A stretch of 64,000 nt of DNA from Saccharothrix sp. NRRL B-16348 (GTDB lineage Bacteria; Actinomycetota; Actinomycetes; Mycobacteriales; Pseudonocardiaceae). Location: positions 296,230 to 360,229 of the forward strand of contig NZ_LGED01000001.1 in NCBI RefSeq assembly GCF_001280085.1, given 5' to 3'. Positions within the stretch are counted from its first letter, which is position 1. Each line of letters begins with the position of its first letter. The position numbers and the translations under genes were made by a program. Shown here in pieces: positions 35,881 to 44,732 of the stretch. Below the pieces are notes generated by a model. The model was not told the DNA's origin and ran no database searches. It saw nothing but the letters and a program-made list of their open reading frames with translations.

Positions 35881-36630
35881 ATGACCGAGGCCACTCGCCG
35901 TGAGCGGCTACGCGCTGAGACCGAACGTGACATTCGGCGACAGGCCCGTGCCCTGCTCGTGGAGCACGGCCGGGACGCCGTCACTCTGCGTGCCATTGCA
36001 CGTGAGGTCGGCATCACCGCCCCCGCGCTGTACCGGTACTACGACTCGCGCGAGGACCTGCTCCGCAGGCTCGCCGAGGACATCTGCACGGACCTGGCCG
36101 CGGAACTCGAAGCCGAGCTCGACCGCATCGACGCCGACGACGTCAGCGCGCAGGTCTACGCGGTGTGCCGGGGCTTCCGGCGCTGGGCGCTCGCGCACCC
36201 GCAGGAGTTCACGCTCGTGTTCGCGTCCACCGAGGACGCCCTCGGCTCGTGCGGACCGGACGACCGCGGCCAGGTCGGCGACCAGTTCGGCCGGGTGTTC
36301 CTGGAGGTCGCGGGCCGGCTGATCGCGAGCCACCCGCTGCCGGACGACCTCGGCGACGACGTGCCGGAGGACCTGCACGCCGACCTGGCGGTGTTCCAGC
36401 AGGTGCTGCTGGCCACCGTCAACGACCGCGGCGTCGAGGTGGACGAGAGCGTGCTGCCGCTCGGCGCGGTCTACCACGTCACGCAGTCGTGGGTCCGGAT
36501 CTACGGCCACGTGGCCCTGGAGGTCTTCGGCCGCTTCCCGTTCGCGGTGTCCAACCCCGAGCCCATGTTCGACTCGATGCTCGCGCAGATACTGGGAGAG
36601 ATGGGTTTTCGTCACCTCACGCGTCCGTGA
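35881..36630 (+). CDS. TetR-family regulator with WHG-type C-terminal domain
   Basis: A 249-residue repressor-type protein. The HTH is at residues 12-58 (ETERDIRRQARALLVEHGRDAVTLRAIAREVGITAPALYRYYDSREDLL). The larger ligand domain contains YAVCRGFRRWALAHPQEFTLVF and YHVTQSWVRIYGHVALEVFGRF, which fits the TetR_C_13/WHG class. It is divergent from the MMPL transporter with palindromic sites between them, so it most likely represses that gene and itself. Confidence 0.92.
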   Translation: MTEATRRERLRAETERDIRRQARALLVEHGRDAVTLRAIAREVGITAPALYRYYDSREDLLRRLAEDICTDLAAELEAELDRIDADDVSAQVYAVCRGFRRWALAHPQEFTLVFASTEDALGSCGPDDRGQVGDQFGRVFLEVAGRLIASHPLPDDLGDDVPEDLHADLAVFQQVLLATVNDRGVEVDESVLPLGAVYHVTQSWVRIYGHVALEVFGRFPFAVSNPEPMFDSMLAQILGEMGFRHLTRP

Positions 36631-36754
36631 GCTGCGACTTCCGGGCATACCTGCTGGTCCGTTCGAGCGCTTTTCGCACCCGCGGCGCAACCAGGGGCAC
36701 CCGGGCGGGGTTGCATGTGGTGGCCGCACGGCGAGAACGTCTCGGGGCGGGGGG

Positions 36755-37399
36755 ATGGTGGCACGGAAGAGTTCCGACAAGGGATCCGGCGGCGTGGCGT
36801 TAGTGGCCGCGGTGCTCGTCGTCCTCGCGGGCGCGGGCGGGGCCGGTGGCGCGGCGCTGAACTCGGGCGCGAGCGGCGGTGGCGGGGCGGCGGCCCCGGT
36901 GGAGAGCATCGGCGTCCGCAAGTGGGACGCCAAGCGCGCGGCACGGGGTGGTGACGCCGAAGGCGCGATGAGCCACCTCGGTGTCGGGATCAGCAAGCAG
37001 GCCGTCAAGCAGGAGCTCGACTGCCTGGGCAACTCGTTCGGCCAGGTGCGCGACTTCTTCGCCACCACGCCGTGCACGTCCCTGGACCGCCTGCTCCTCG
37101 CCGTCGGCGACCAGGCGGGCAACGCCGCCGTGGTGTCGGTGGTGTGGGTGACGTTCCCAGGGCGCAACCAGGCCCGGCAGTTCGACCGGGTCATCGACGT
37201 CGCGGGCTCCGGCGACGTGAAACCGCTGGGCGGCGGGGTGGTCGGCATGCCGGACATCCGGTTCACCGCCACGCACTACTGGTCGGAGATCAAGGACACC
37301 ACGATCACGATCGCCGAGTCCGAACCGGCAACCGGGCACGTCGAGCCGGACCTGCTCGACGCGATGACCGAAGTGGCCGCCCAGCTGCCCCGTCCGTAG
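36755..37399 (+). CDS. Exported hypothetical protein, full-length member of a tandem pair
   Basis: A 214-residue protein with one N-terminal hydrophobic segment (GVALVAAVLVVLAGAGGAGGAAL, about residues 13-36) and an extracytoplasmic domain with two Cys (QELDCLGNS, TTPCTSLDR) that may pair. The C-terminal 50 residues (from PDIRFTATHYWSE to VAAQLPRP) recur almost exactly in the next gene. The GTG or ATG start near 36755 follows GGGGGG. No known family; function unknown. Confidence 0.75.
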   Translation: MVARKSSDKGSGGVALVAAVLVVLAGAGGAGGAALNSGASGGGGAAAPVESIGVRKWDAKRAARGGDAEGAMSHLGVGISKQAVKQELDCLGNSFGQVRDFFATTPCTSLDRLLLAVGDQAGNAAVVSVVWVTFPGRNQARQFDRVIDVAGSGDVKPLGGGVVGMPDIRFTATHYWSEIKDTTITIAESEPATGHVEPDLLDAMTEVAAQLPRP

Positions 37400-37926
37400 G
37401 TCGGCCGAACGACGGCTGCGCCGCGGACGGAACACCACTATCGCGGTGGATCGCTGGGCCTTTCGAGCGGTACCCGCCGGTACTCACCACACCTCTGGTC
37501 GATTCGCGCTTCCATCCACGGGCGGGACGACCAGGAGGCGGCATGGGACGCAGGATCGGTGGCGCCGGTGGCGGCTCCGACCCCGGAGCAGGCAAGGGCG
37601 GCGCGGTCATCGCGGCTGCCGTCGTGGCTCTCGCGGGTGCGGCGGGCATCGGCGGTGAAGCAGCGTTGTCCGCGGGCACGGCGACGGGAGGGTCGACCCC
37701 CGGCCTCAACGCCCGCAAGGCGGACAGCAAGAAGAACGCGCGCGAGGGTGACGCCGACGGCGCGCTGATCGGTCTGGCGGACATCCGGTTCACCGCCCAC
37801 CACTACTGGTCGGAGACGAGGGGGAACACGATCACGATCGCCGAGTCCGAACCGGCAACCGGGCACGTCGAGCCGGACCTGCTCGACGCGATGACCGAAG
37901 TGGCCGCCCAGTTGCCCCGTCCGTGA
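37251..37926 (+). repeat. Direct repeat of 149 bp shared by two adjacent genes
   Basis: Bases 37251-37399 and 37778-37926 match at all but about 12 positions, including an 85-base identical run (37300-37384 in the first copy). The stop codons differ (TAG and TGA). This shows duplication followed by gene conversion, or a recent duplication with an internal deletion. Confidence 0.9.
37543..37926 (+). CDS. Exported hypothetical protein, internally deleted paralogue of the preceding gene
   Basis: A 127-residue protein. ATG 37543 is preceded by AGGAGG at a good distance. The N-terminus has a hydrophobic segment (GGAVIAAAVVALAGAAGIGGEAAL) and then a spacer with RKADSKKNAREGDADGAL, matching RKWDAKRAARGGDAEGAM in the first copy. 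About 85 central residues, including both Cys, are missing. The last 50 residues are nearly identical to the upstream protein. It may be functional as a short form or be decaying; the intact ribosome binding site argues for expression. Confidence 0.7.
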   Translation: MGRRIGGAGGGSDPGAGKGGAVIAAAVVALAGAAGIGGEAALSAGTATGGSTPGLNARKADSKKNAREGDADGALIGLADIRFTAHHYWSETRGNTITIAESEPATGHVEPDLLDAMTEVAAQLPRP

Positions 37927-37960
37927 ACCCCGCTTTGTCCGCGAACCTCCGTGAACCGCG

Positions 37961-40762
37961 CTACAGCACCACGTTGACCAGCCGGCCCGGCACGACGATC
38001 ACCTTGCGCGGCGTGCCGCCGTTCAGCAGCTCGGCCACCTTCTCGTCGGCCAGCGCCGCCGCCTGGACCTCGTCCGCCGACGCCGACGCCGACACGACCA
38101 CGCGCGCCTTCACCTTGCCGTTGACCTGGATCGGGTACTCGACCGTGTCCTCGACCAGGTACTTCTCCTCCGCCGCCGGGAACGGGCCGTGCGCCAGCGA
38201 CTCGCCGTGGCCCAGCTTGGCCCACAGCTCCTCGGCGACGTGCGGGCTCAACGGCGCCAGCATCTGCGCCAGCGGCTCAGCCAGCGCGCGCGGGGCGCCG
38301 CCCGGGAAGTGCTTGGTGACGTGGTTGTTCAGCTCGATCAGCTTCGCGCCCGCCGTGTTGTAGCGCAGGTTCGCGAAGTCGTCGTGCACGCCCGCGATCG
38401 TCTTGTGCAGCAGCCGCAGCGCGTCCTCGCCCGGGTCCTCGTCGGTGACCCGCAGCTCGCCCGTGGTCTCGTCGACCAGGTTGCGCCACAGCCGCTGCAG
38501 GAACCGCTGCGCGCCGACGACGTCCTTCGTCGCCCACGGCCGGGAGACGTCCATCGGGCCCATCGACATCTCGTACAGCCGGAACGTGTCGGCGCCGTAC
38601 TTCTCGCACATGTCGTCCGGCGTGACGACGTTCCGCAGGCTCTTGCCCATCTTGCCGTACTCGCGGCGCACCTCTTCGCCCTCGAAGAAGTACTTGCCGT
38701 CGCGCTCCTCCACCTGCTCGGCGGGCACGGGGGTGCCGCGCGAGTCGCGGTACGCGTACGCCTCGATGTAGCCCTGGTTGAACAGCCGTCGGTACGGCTC
38801 GTCACCGGACACGTGGCCCAGGTCGAACAGCACCTTCTGCCAGAACCGCGCGTACAGCAGGTGCAGCACCGCGTGCTCCACGCCGCCGATGTACAGGTCG
38901 ACGCCGCCGGGGTCGGTCGCGCCGTGCTCGGCCGTGCGCGGGCCCAGCCAGTACCGCTCGTTCTCCGGGTTGACGAACCGCTCGGTCTCCGACGGGTCCA
39001 CGTACCGCAGCTGGTACCAGCACGAACCCGCCCAGTTGGGCATGGTGTTGGTCTCGCGCCGGTACTCGCGCGGCCCGTCGCCCAGGTCCAGCTCGACGGT
39101 GACCCAGTCACCGGCGCGCGACAGCGGCGGCGACGGCTCGGAGTCCGCGTCCTCCGGGTCGAACGTCCGCGGGGAGTAGTCGTCCACGTCGGGCAGCTCG
39201 ATCGGCAGCATCGACTCGGGCACGGCGATCGGCGTGCCGTCCTCGTCGTACACGATCGGGAACGGCTCGCCCCAGTACCGCTGCCGGGAGAACAGCCAGT
39301 CGCGCAGCTTGAACTGCACGGTGCCCTCGCCGCGGCCCTGCTCCTCCAGCCAGGCGATGATCTTCTTCTTCGCCTCGTCGACGTCCAGCCCGTCCAGGCT
39401 GACGCTGCTCTCGTGGCTCGAGTTCACCGCGGGGCCGGTGCCGGTGTACGCCTCGCCGTCGAAGTCCTCGGGCGGCTGCACGGTCCGGATGATCGGCAGG
39501 TCGAACGCCTTGGCGAAGTCCCAGTCGCGCTGGTCCTGGCCGGGCACGGCCATGATCGCGCCGGTGCCGTAGCCCATCAGCACGTAGTCCGCGATGTACA
39601 CCGGGATCTGCGCGCCGTTGACCGGGTTCGTCGCGTGCGCGCCGGTGAAGACGCCGGTCTTCACCTTGTTCTCCTGCCGGTCCAGCTCGGACTTGCGGGA
39701 CACCTCGGCGCGGTACGCGGCGATCGCCCCGGCCTGCTCGGCGGACGCGATCACGTCCACCAGCGGGTGCTCGGGCGCCAGCACCATGTACGTCGCGCCG
39801 AACAGGGTGTCGGGCCGGGTGGTGAACACCTCGACGTCCACGCCGTCGTGCCCGGTCACGGCGAACCGGACCCTGGCGCCGTGCGAGCGCCCGATCCAGT
39901 TGCGCTGCATCGCCTTGATCTTGTCCGGCCAGTCCAGCCGGTCCAGGTCGTCGACCAGCCGGTCGGAGTACGCGGTGATCCGCATCATCCACTGGCGCAG
40001 CGAGCGCCGGAACACCGGGAAGTTGCCGCGCTCGCTGCGGCCGTCCGCGGTGACCTCCTCGTTCGCCAGCACGGTGCCCAGGCCGGGGCACCAGTTCACC
40101 GGCGCCTCGGACAGGTACACCAGGCGGTACTGGCCCAGCAGCTTCTCCCGCTCCGGGCGGGACATCTCGGCCCACGGCTTGTCCGGCGTGGCCCGCTCAC
40201 CCGAGGCGAACTGCGCCTCCAGCTCGGTGATCGGCCTGGCCTTGCCCGCCGCCGGGTCGTACCAGGAGTTGAAGATCTGCAGGAAGATCCACTGGGTCCA
40301 CTTGTAGTAGCCCGGGTCGATGGTGGAGATGCGCCGGCGCTCGTCGTGGCCCAGGCCCAGCCTGCGGATCTGCCGCAGGTACGTCTGGATGTTGTCCTCG
40401 GTGGTCTTGCGCGGGTGCTGCCCGGTCTGCACGGCGTACTGCTCGGCGGGCAGGCCGAACGCGTCGAAGCCCATCGTGTGCAGCACGTTGCGGCCGTTCA
40501 TCCGGTGGTACCGGGCGAACACGTCGGTGCCGATGAAGCCCAGCGGGTGGCCCACGTGCAGGCCGGAGCCCGACGGGTACGGGAACATGTCCTGCACGAA
40601 CAGCTTGTCCGCGGGCACGTCGCCCTTGAGCGGCCCGACCGGGTTCGGCGCGTGGAAGGTGCCCTGCTCCTCCCAGTGCTGCTGCCAGCGCCGCTCGATC
40701 TCGCCCGCCAGCTCGGCGGTGTAGCGGTAGGCGGGCGTCGCGTCCGCCGCGTCGGTGCTCAT
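37961..40762 (-). CDS. leuS: Leucyl-tRNA synthetase
   Basis: A 933-residue class I aminoacyl-tRNA synthetase that charges tRNA-Leu. The HIGH-like motif is [16 protein letters not shown], the editing (CP1) domain contains [20 protein letters not shown], and the KMSKS-type loop is [11 protein letters not shown] 40762 follows GAGAGGG at 6-7 bases and was preferred over ATG 40780, which has no ribosome binding site. The transcript has a 130-base leader with a Leu-rich mini-ORF and two hairpins, so expression probably responds to charged tRNA-Leu. Confidence 0.97.
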   Translation of the reverse strand: MSTDAADATPAYRYTAELAGEIERRWQQHWEEQGTFHAPNPVGPLKGDVPADKLFVQDMFPYPSGSGLHVGHPLGFIGTDVFARYHRMNGRNVLHTMGFDAFGLPAEQYAVQTGQHPRKTTEDNIQTYLRQIRRLGLGHDERRRISTIDPGYYKWTQWIFLQIFNSWYDPAAGKARPITELEAQFASGERATPDKPWAEMSRPEREKLLGQYRLVYLSEAPVNWCPGLGTVLANEEVTADGRSERGNFPVFRRSLRQWMMRITAYSDRLVDDLDRLDWPDKIKAMQRNWIGRSHGARVRFAVTGHDGVDVEVFTTRPDTLFGATYMVLAPEHPLVDVIASAEQAGAIAAYRAEVSRKSELDRQENKVKTGVFTGAHATNPVNGAQIPVYIADYVLMGYGTGAIMAVPGQDQRDWDFAKAFDLPIIRTVQPPEDFDGEAYTGTGPAVNSSHESSVSLDGLDVDEAKKKIIAWLEEQGRGEGTVQFKLRDWLFSRQRYWGEPFPIVYDEDGTPIAVPESMLPIELPDVDDYSPRTFDPEDADSEPSPPLSRAGDWVTVELDLGDGPREYRRETNTMPNWAGSCWYQLRYVDPSETERFVNPENERYWLGPRTAEHGATDPGGVDLYIGGVEHAVLHLLYARFWQKVLFDLGHVSGDEPYRRLFNQGYIEAYAYRDSRGTPVPAEQVEERDGKYFFEGEEVRREYGKMGKSLRNVVTPDDMCEKYGADTFRLYEMSMGPMDVSRPWATKDVVGAQRFLQRLWRNLVDETTGELRVTDEDPGEDALRLLHKTIAGVHDDFANLRYNTAGAKLIELNNHVTKHFPGGAPRALAEPLAQMLAPLSPHVAEELWAKLGHGESLAHGPFPAAEEKYLVEDTVEYPIQVNGKVKARVVVSASASADEVQAAALADEKVAELLNGGTPRKVIVVPGRLVNVVL

Positions 40763-40804
40763 CGGGATGTCCCTCTCCATCGGTACCTGCCCCTGACATG
40801 ACGA

Positions 40805-40911
40805 AACCCCCCAGCCCGGAAGGGCGTGAGGGGTTGCCGCGCGGACCTGGTTGACGAGGTCTGCGCGGCTAGCTAAGGAGCAGGCGGGCCTTGCTCATGC
40901 CGTCAACGGTA
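40805..40911 (-). promoter_or_regulatory. leuS leader: -10 box, leader peptide, stem-loop and terminator-like hairpin (attenuator)
   Basis: Reading the minus strand, TACCGT (40911-40906) precedes the leader ATG by 7 bases. After the mini-ORF comes a stem (40836-40869) with arms GCCGCGC/GCGCGGC and GACCT/AGGTC around an 8-base loop; the mini-ORF stop is at its base. Directly adjacent is a second hairpin (40805-40835) with arms AACCCC/GGGGTT and GCCC/GGGC. The arrangement is that of ribosome-mediated attenuation by leucine. A clear antiterminator pairing was not found by eye. No T-box sequence was found. Confidence 0.75.
40869..40898 (-). CDS. leuS leader peptide MSKARLLLS
   Basis: A 9-codon frame with three consecutive Leu codons (CTG CTC CTT) followed by Ser and a TAG stop. 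It begins 7 bases after a -10 box, so it is probably translated from a leaderless mRNA. Leu-tRNA shortage would stall ribosomes at these codons and alter folding of the downstream stems, which couples leuS expression to leucine charging. Confidence 0.75.
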   Translation of the reverse strand: MSKARLLLS

Positions 40912-42030
40912 TCAGCGCAGCGCAAGTGCGATGAACCGGGTGAACTCCTCGGCCGCGAAGTTGTCGTCGCTGACCAGCAGCAAGGTGCGTTCGCCGGTGG
41001 GCAGGCGCGGACCCCAGGTGAGGCCTTCGACGTTGTCGATCACGGGGAGCGGGAAGTCGTCCAGGTCGGCGAGCTGCTTCTTGCGCACCGGGCGCACGTC
41101 GTCGGCGAGGACGTCCTGGTCGCGCACGTCGGTCGCGCCCGCGATGTCGACCTGGAAGAGGCGGACCTTGTAGTCCGCGCCGGGCACCCAGCTGCGTTCG
41201 AGGGCGTAGTAGCGGCCGGGCACCTTCGGGTCGGCGAGGATCGCGGGCACGCCGGTGTCCGGACCCCACGGGCCGGGCTCGGGCGCGGCGAACAGCGGTT
41301 CGAGCGGGTAGGCGTGCTGGCGCAGGACGGTGCCGTCGCGGCCCTGCACGGTGAGGCGGGTGTTCGCGCCCTCGGTCGCGGTCGGCACGTCGCCGTCCTG
41401 GACCAGCGGGCCCTCGACCACGCTGGTGACGAGCAGGCCGCCGGCGGAGAACGTGATCGCTTCGAGGGCGAGGTTGCGGCGCGGGCCGCGGTCCGGGGTG
41501 ATGGCGTAGTTCGCGGGCAACGGCAGGTCGGCGGCGTACGCGCCGTCGCGACGGGCCCGCTGGACGGACGGTTGGATCACCGGCGCCCCGGCGGCCGTGG
41601 GGCGGTCGCCCTCCTGGCTCCACCAGTAGTCGCCGGTCAGCGGGTCGATCCGGATCTCCTCGGGGTCCACGGCGCGGCCGTCGTTGAGGGCCGGTGACGA
41701 GTAGGCGCCACCGTCCGGGTGCCGGAGGGCGTGCGTGCCGGTGAGGCGGACGTCGTGCACTCCGGAGGCGTCGACTTCGAGCTCGGCGGTGTAGAACCGG
41801 GGCGGGTTCGTGTACCCCCGGTCGTCGCTGATCAGCACGTACTCGCCGGTGCGCGGGTCGCGGTCGACGCCGGACAGGCCACCGACCGCGGTGCCCTGGA
41901 ACTGCAGGCCGTGCGGCAGGGTCGTCTCACCGAGGAACCGGACGTGGGGTGCGGCGGAGGCGGCGGGAACGGTCGAGACGACCGCGGTGGCGGCGAAACC
42001 CAACGCGATCAGACAAGATCGAAGTCTCAT
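40912..42030 (-). CDS. Secreted esterase-like activity of phytase family protein
   Basis: A 372-residue exported protein. Residues 1-27 are a signal peptide (MRLRSCLIALGFAATAVVSTVPAASA). The mature part has beta-propeller-like strands with GGLSGVDRDPRTGEYVLISDDRG, a metal-site-like DPEEIRIDPLTGDYWWSQEG, and NVEGLTWGPRLPTGERTLLLVSDDNF near the end, which is the pattern of the esterase-like phytase domain. It may release phosphate or hydrolyse esters outside the cell. ATG 42030 was chosen because the signal peptide begins there. The leuS leader promoter lies just past its stop. Confidence 0.87.
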   Translation of the reverse strand: MRLRSCLIALGFAATAVVSTVPAASAAPHVRFLGETTLPHGLQFQGTAVGGLSGVDRDPRTGEYVLISDDRGYTNPPRFYTAELEVDASGVHDVRLTGTHALRHPDGGAYSSPALNDGRAVDPEEIRIDPLTGDYWWSQEGDRPTAAGAPVIQPSVQRARRDGAYAADLPLPANYAITPDRGPRRNLALEAITFSAGGLLVTSVVEGPLVQDGDVPTATEGANTRLTVQGRDGTVLRQHAYPLEPLFAAPEPGPWGPDTGVPAILADPKVPGRYYALERSWVPGADYKVRLFQVDIAGATDVRDQDVLADDVRPVRKKQLADLDDFPLPVIDNVEGLTWGPRLPTGERTLLLVSDDNFAAEEFTRFIALALR

Positions 42031-42118
42031 TGGGTCGAGCCTGCCGAGGAGTCCGGCCGCCCGTAAGGGCAGATCGAGTGAACACGGGGCCGGCCCGACC
42101 AAGATCGGAGGACCGGCC

Positions 42119-42124
42119 TACCCT
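42119..42124 (+). promoter_or_regulatory. Leaderless -10 box (TACCCT) of SdpI-like gene
   Basis: TACCCT is followed after 7 bases by GTG 42132. There is no Shine-Dalgarno sequence. The 101-base gap also contains the divergent promoter of the phytase-like gene. Confidence 0.5.
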
Positions 42125-42131
42125 CGTCAGG

Positions 42132-42533
42132 GTGAACATCGTGCTGCCTGTGGTGCTGGGTCTGATCGGTGTCGCGTTCGCGACGGTCGGGGTGCTCGGC
42201 GTGCGTGGCCGGCTGCAGCGCAACCGCTTCTTCGGGGTGCGCACCAAGGCCACGCTGCGCGACGACGAGACGTTCGCGCTGGCCAACAAGGTCGCCGGGG
42301 TGCCCAACACGGCCGCGGGGGCGATCGCGCTCGTGGCGGCCGTCGCGGCGGCGGTGAACCCGGCGTTGGCGCTGGTCATCGGCCTGGTCGGGCTCGTCGG
42401 CAGCGTCGTGGTCGCGAGCGCGGGCGGCGTGCTGGGCCACCGGGCCGCCGAGGCGATGCCCGAGCAGGCGCCGGCCGGCTGCGGCGGTTGCGCGTGCGGC
42501 GGTGGCGGGTGCAGCGTCCTCACCCGCGCCTGA
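42132..42533 (+). CDS. SdpI-family small membrane protein with Cys-rich tail
   Basis: A 133-residue membrane protein with three hydrophobic helices (VLPVVLGLIGVAFATVGVLGV, AAGAIALVAAVAAAV, LALVIGLVGLVGSVVVASAGGVL). The segment NRFFGVRTKATLRDDETFALANKVAG matches the RxGxRT...N motif of SdpI/YhfL proteins, some of which give immunity to toxic peptides. The C-terminus carries five Cys in CGGCACGGGGCSVL, which could bind metal or become modified. No toxin gene is nearby, so an immunity role is uncertain. Confidence 0.8.
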   Translation: MNIVLPVVLGLIGVAFATVGVLGVRGRLQRNRFFGVRTKATLRDDETFALANKVAGVPNTAAGAIALVAAVAAAVNPALALVIGLVGLVGSVVVASAGGVLGHRAAEAMPEQAPAGCGGCACGGGGCSVLTRA

Positions 42534-42534
42534 A

Positions 42535-43116
42535 CTAATTCCTTCGGATGTCCGTCGGGAACGTCGCCATCAGCGCCGTCGGCATGCCCTGACGGCGCAG
42601 CACCCGACCCCACAGGTCGACGTTCGGCGGCGTGAGCACGTCGTCGGGCAGGCCCTTCACCACGATCCAGTCGCCGCGCCCCACCTCGTTGCCCAGCTGG
42701 CCCTGGCCCCAGCCGGAGTAGCCGGCGAACACGCGCATCCCGCGCACCTTCGCCACCAGCACGTCCGGGTCGGCGTCCAGGTCGACCAACGCCACCGGTC
42801 CGTGCACGCCGACCACACCGTCGAGTGACGCCAGGTCCTCGCCGGTGCGCAGCGCGGCCAGGCACAGCGCCGTCTTCTGCTCCACCGGCCCGCCGATGTA
42901 GACGGCCTGCGGCCTGCTCACGTGCGGGCCCCACGCGGGCAGCACGTCGTGGACGGCGACCTCGCTCGGGCGGTTCAACACCACGCCGAGGCTGCCCTCG
43001 TCCCGGTGGTCGATGACGTAGACCACGGTCCGTCGGAAGTTGGGGTCGGTCAGACTCGGTGCCGCGACCAGCAGAGAACCCGGTTCGACGTCGGCATCAG
43101 GGCGCACACCAAGCAT
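42535..43116 (-). CDS. YqgE/AlgH family protein
   Basis: A 193-residue protein of the UPF0301 family. Typical segments are PGSLLVAAPSLTDPNFRRTVVYVIDHRDEGSLGVVLNRPSE near the start and FAGYSGWGQGQLGNEVGRGDWIVV near the middle. The fold is known but the function is not; the gene is often linked to core genes in actinobacteria. ATG 43116 gives the usual family length; the frame continues upstream without conserved sequence. It is convergent with the SdpI-like gene, one base apart. Confidence 0.9.
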   Translation of the reverse strand: MLGVRPDADVEPGSLLVAAPSLTDPNFRRTVVYVIDHRDEGSLGVVLNRPSEVAVHDVLPAWGPHVSRPQAVYIGGPVEQKTALCLAALRTGEDLASLDGVVGVHGPVALVDLDADPDVLVAKVRGMRVFAGYSGWGQGQLGNEVGRGDWIVVKGLPDDVLTPPNVDLWGRVLRRQGMPTALMATFPTDIRRN

Positions 43117-43284
43117 GATCCCAGACGACGGCCGCGGACCAGGCGACACAGCGCACACACCCCACGGAAGCGGTGCGGTCCGCCGCGCCGGAACATCCGG
43201 GTTACCGTGTTCGTTGTAGTGAACGTCAGGCGCCATCGAGTCCCCCGGGCCCACTGAAACGCCTACGCGGAATACCGTTCGGCT

Positions 43285-43366
43285 GGAGCCGCGTAGTGCC
43301 ACCCGCCGAGAGGCGACCGGGCGCCTGGCACCAGGGAGGCCGGACCCCACGCGGGTCCGGCCTTCG
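43285..43366 (+). ncRNA. Candidate small RNA (about 80 nt) with own -10 box and terminator
   Basis: TACCGT (43273-43278) would start an RNA near 43285. Its first part folds with GTGCCA (43296-43301) pairing to TGGCAC (43326-43331), enclosing a CGCC-GAGA-GGCG hairpin (43304-43315) whose loop is GNRA-type. An 11-base-pair hairpin terminator (43337-43363) follows. No gene on this strand lies upstream to need the terminator, and the MFS gene has its own -10 box 25 bases later. A recognised RNA family was not identified. Confidence 0.45.
43337..43363 (+). terminator. Strong hairpin terminator upstream of MFS gene
   Basis: AGGCCGGACCC and GGGTCCGGCCT form a perfect 11-base stem with a 5-base loop, followed by TTCG. 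It lies between the divergent YqgE and MFS genes and therefore ends a transcript that begins in the gap. Confidence 0.8.
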
Positions 43367-43387
43367 TGGTTCCCGGGTCCGGAGGCA

Positions 43388-43393
43388 TAGGCT
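43388..43393 (+). promoter_or_regulatory. Leaderless -10 box (TAGGCT) of MFS gene
   Basis: TAGGCT is followed after exactly 7 bases by GTG 43401, with no ribosome binding site. This spacing decides the start of the transporter gene. Confidence 0.55.
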
Positions 43394-43400
43394 CAGCACC

Positions 43401-44693
43401 GTGACCACTGCCGGCACCACCGCGGCGAAGCACCACCTCGGTGTCCGGAAACTCCTCGCGCTGGCGGACTTCCGCAGGTTGCTGGCCTCGCGGCTGGCGG
43501 CCCAGTGGGGTGACGGCCTGTTCCAGGCGGGCCTCGCCGGCGCGGTCCTGTTCAACCCGGAGCGCCACACCGACCCGCTCGCCGTCGCGGCCGGGTTCGC
43601 CGTGCTGCTGCTGCCGTACTCCGTGGTCGGCCCGTTCGCGGGCGCCCTGCTCGACCGGTGGGACCGCCGCCGGGTGCTGGTGGTGGCGAACCTCACGCGC
43701 GCCGTGTTCGTCCTGCTCACCGCGGCGGCCGTCGGGCTCGGGCTCAGCGGCGTGCCGCTGTACGCCTCCGCGCTGTTCGTCACGGGGGTGAGCCGGTTCG
43801 TCGGCTCCGGCCTGTCCGCGTCCCTGCCGCACGTCGTGGACGGCGACCACCTGGTGGAGGCGAACGCGTTCGTCACCACGCTCGGCGCGTTGACCGCGGT
43901 GCTCGGCGCGGGCTGCGCGGTGGGGTTGCGGGCGGTGCTCGGCTCCGGTGACGGCGGCTCGGCGTGGACCACGACGTTCGCCGTCGCGGGTTCGCTCGGC
44001 GCCGCCTTCGTGGCCTCCCGCTTCGCGCGTGGCGCGCTCGGACCCGACGAGGTGGACGAGCCCAGCCGGACGGTCACCGCGGTCGCCCTGGGCCTGCTGG
44101 ACGGCGCACGGGCCGCGTGGCGCGCGCCCAGCGTCGCCGCCGCCCTGGTGGCGCTGCTCGCGCACCGGCTCGCGTTCGGCGCGTCGCTGCTGCTCACGTT
44201 GCTGCTGATGCGCAACTCGTTCACCGACTACGGGCCGCTCAAGGCGGGCATGGCGGGGCTCGGCGAGGTCGCCGTCGCCGGTGGCGCGGGGATCCTGCTG
44301 GCGGGACTCGTGACCGACCGGGTGGTGGACGTGCTCGGCCGGCGCGGCACGGTCTGCGCCGCGCTCGTGCTGGCCGCGGCCACCCAGCTCGGCCTCGGCC
44401 TGCCCATGCTGCTGCCGACCATCCTGGCCGCGTCGTTCGTGCTGACGTTCGCGGGCCAGGTGGTCAAGCTGTGCGTGGACGCGGCCGTGCAGGGCGACAT
44501 CGGCGACGAGGTCCGCGGCCGGGTGTTCGCCCTGTACGACACGCTGTTCAACGTCACGCAGGTGGCAGCCGTCACCGCCGCGGCGGCCGTCGTCCCGCTG
44601 GACGGGAGGTCCCCGGGTCTCGTGATCGCCGCGACGGTGGCCTACCTGCTCGGCCTGGTCGGCTACTTGTTGCTGGTCAAGCGCAGTGTTTGA
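43401..44693 (+). CDS. Major facilitator superfamily transporter
   Basis: A 430-residue permease with about 12 transmembrane helices. Family marks are FRRLLASRLAAQWGDGLFQAGLAG at the start, the loop motif GALLDRWDRRRVLVVANLTRA between helices 2 and 3, and the second-half equivalent GLVTDRVVDVLGRRGTV. The pattern resembles the enterobactin-exporter-like or MFS_3 group. The substrate is not visible. GTG 43401 follows a leaderless -10 box. Confidence 0.9.
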   Translation: MTTAGTTAAKHHLGVRKLLALADFRRLLASRLAAQWGDGLFQAGLAGAVLFNPERHTDPLAVAAGFAVLLLPYSVVGPFAGALLDRWDRRRVLVVANLTRAVFVLLTAAAVGLGLSGVPLYASALFVTGVSRFVGSGLSASLPHVVDGDHLVEANAFVTTLGALTAVLGAGCAVGLRAVLGSGDGGSAWTTTFAVAGSLGAAFVASRFARGALGPDEVDEPSRTVTAVALGLLDGARAAWRAPSVAAALVALLAHRLAFGASLLLTLLLMRNSFTDYGPLKAGMAGLGEVAVAGGAGILLAGLVTDRVVDVLGRRGTVCAALVLAAATQLGLGLPMLLPTILAASFVLTFAGQVVKLCVDAAVQGDIGDEVRGRVFALYDTLFNVTQVAAVTAAAAVVPLDGRSPGLVIAATVAYLLGLVGYLLLVKRSV

Positions 44694-44732
44694 TGGCCGC
44701 TGCTCCGCAGACGGCGGCTCGGTCGCCTGGAA

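Noticed and set aside
40763..40911. T-box riboswitch upstream of leuS
   Set aside because: The conserved T-box sequence and specifier loop were not found; the Leu-rich mini-ORF points to ribosome-mediated attenuation.
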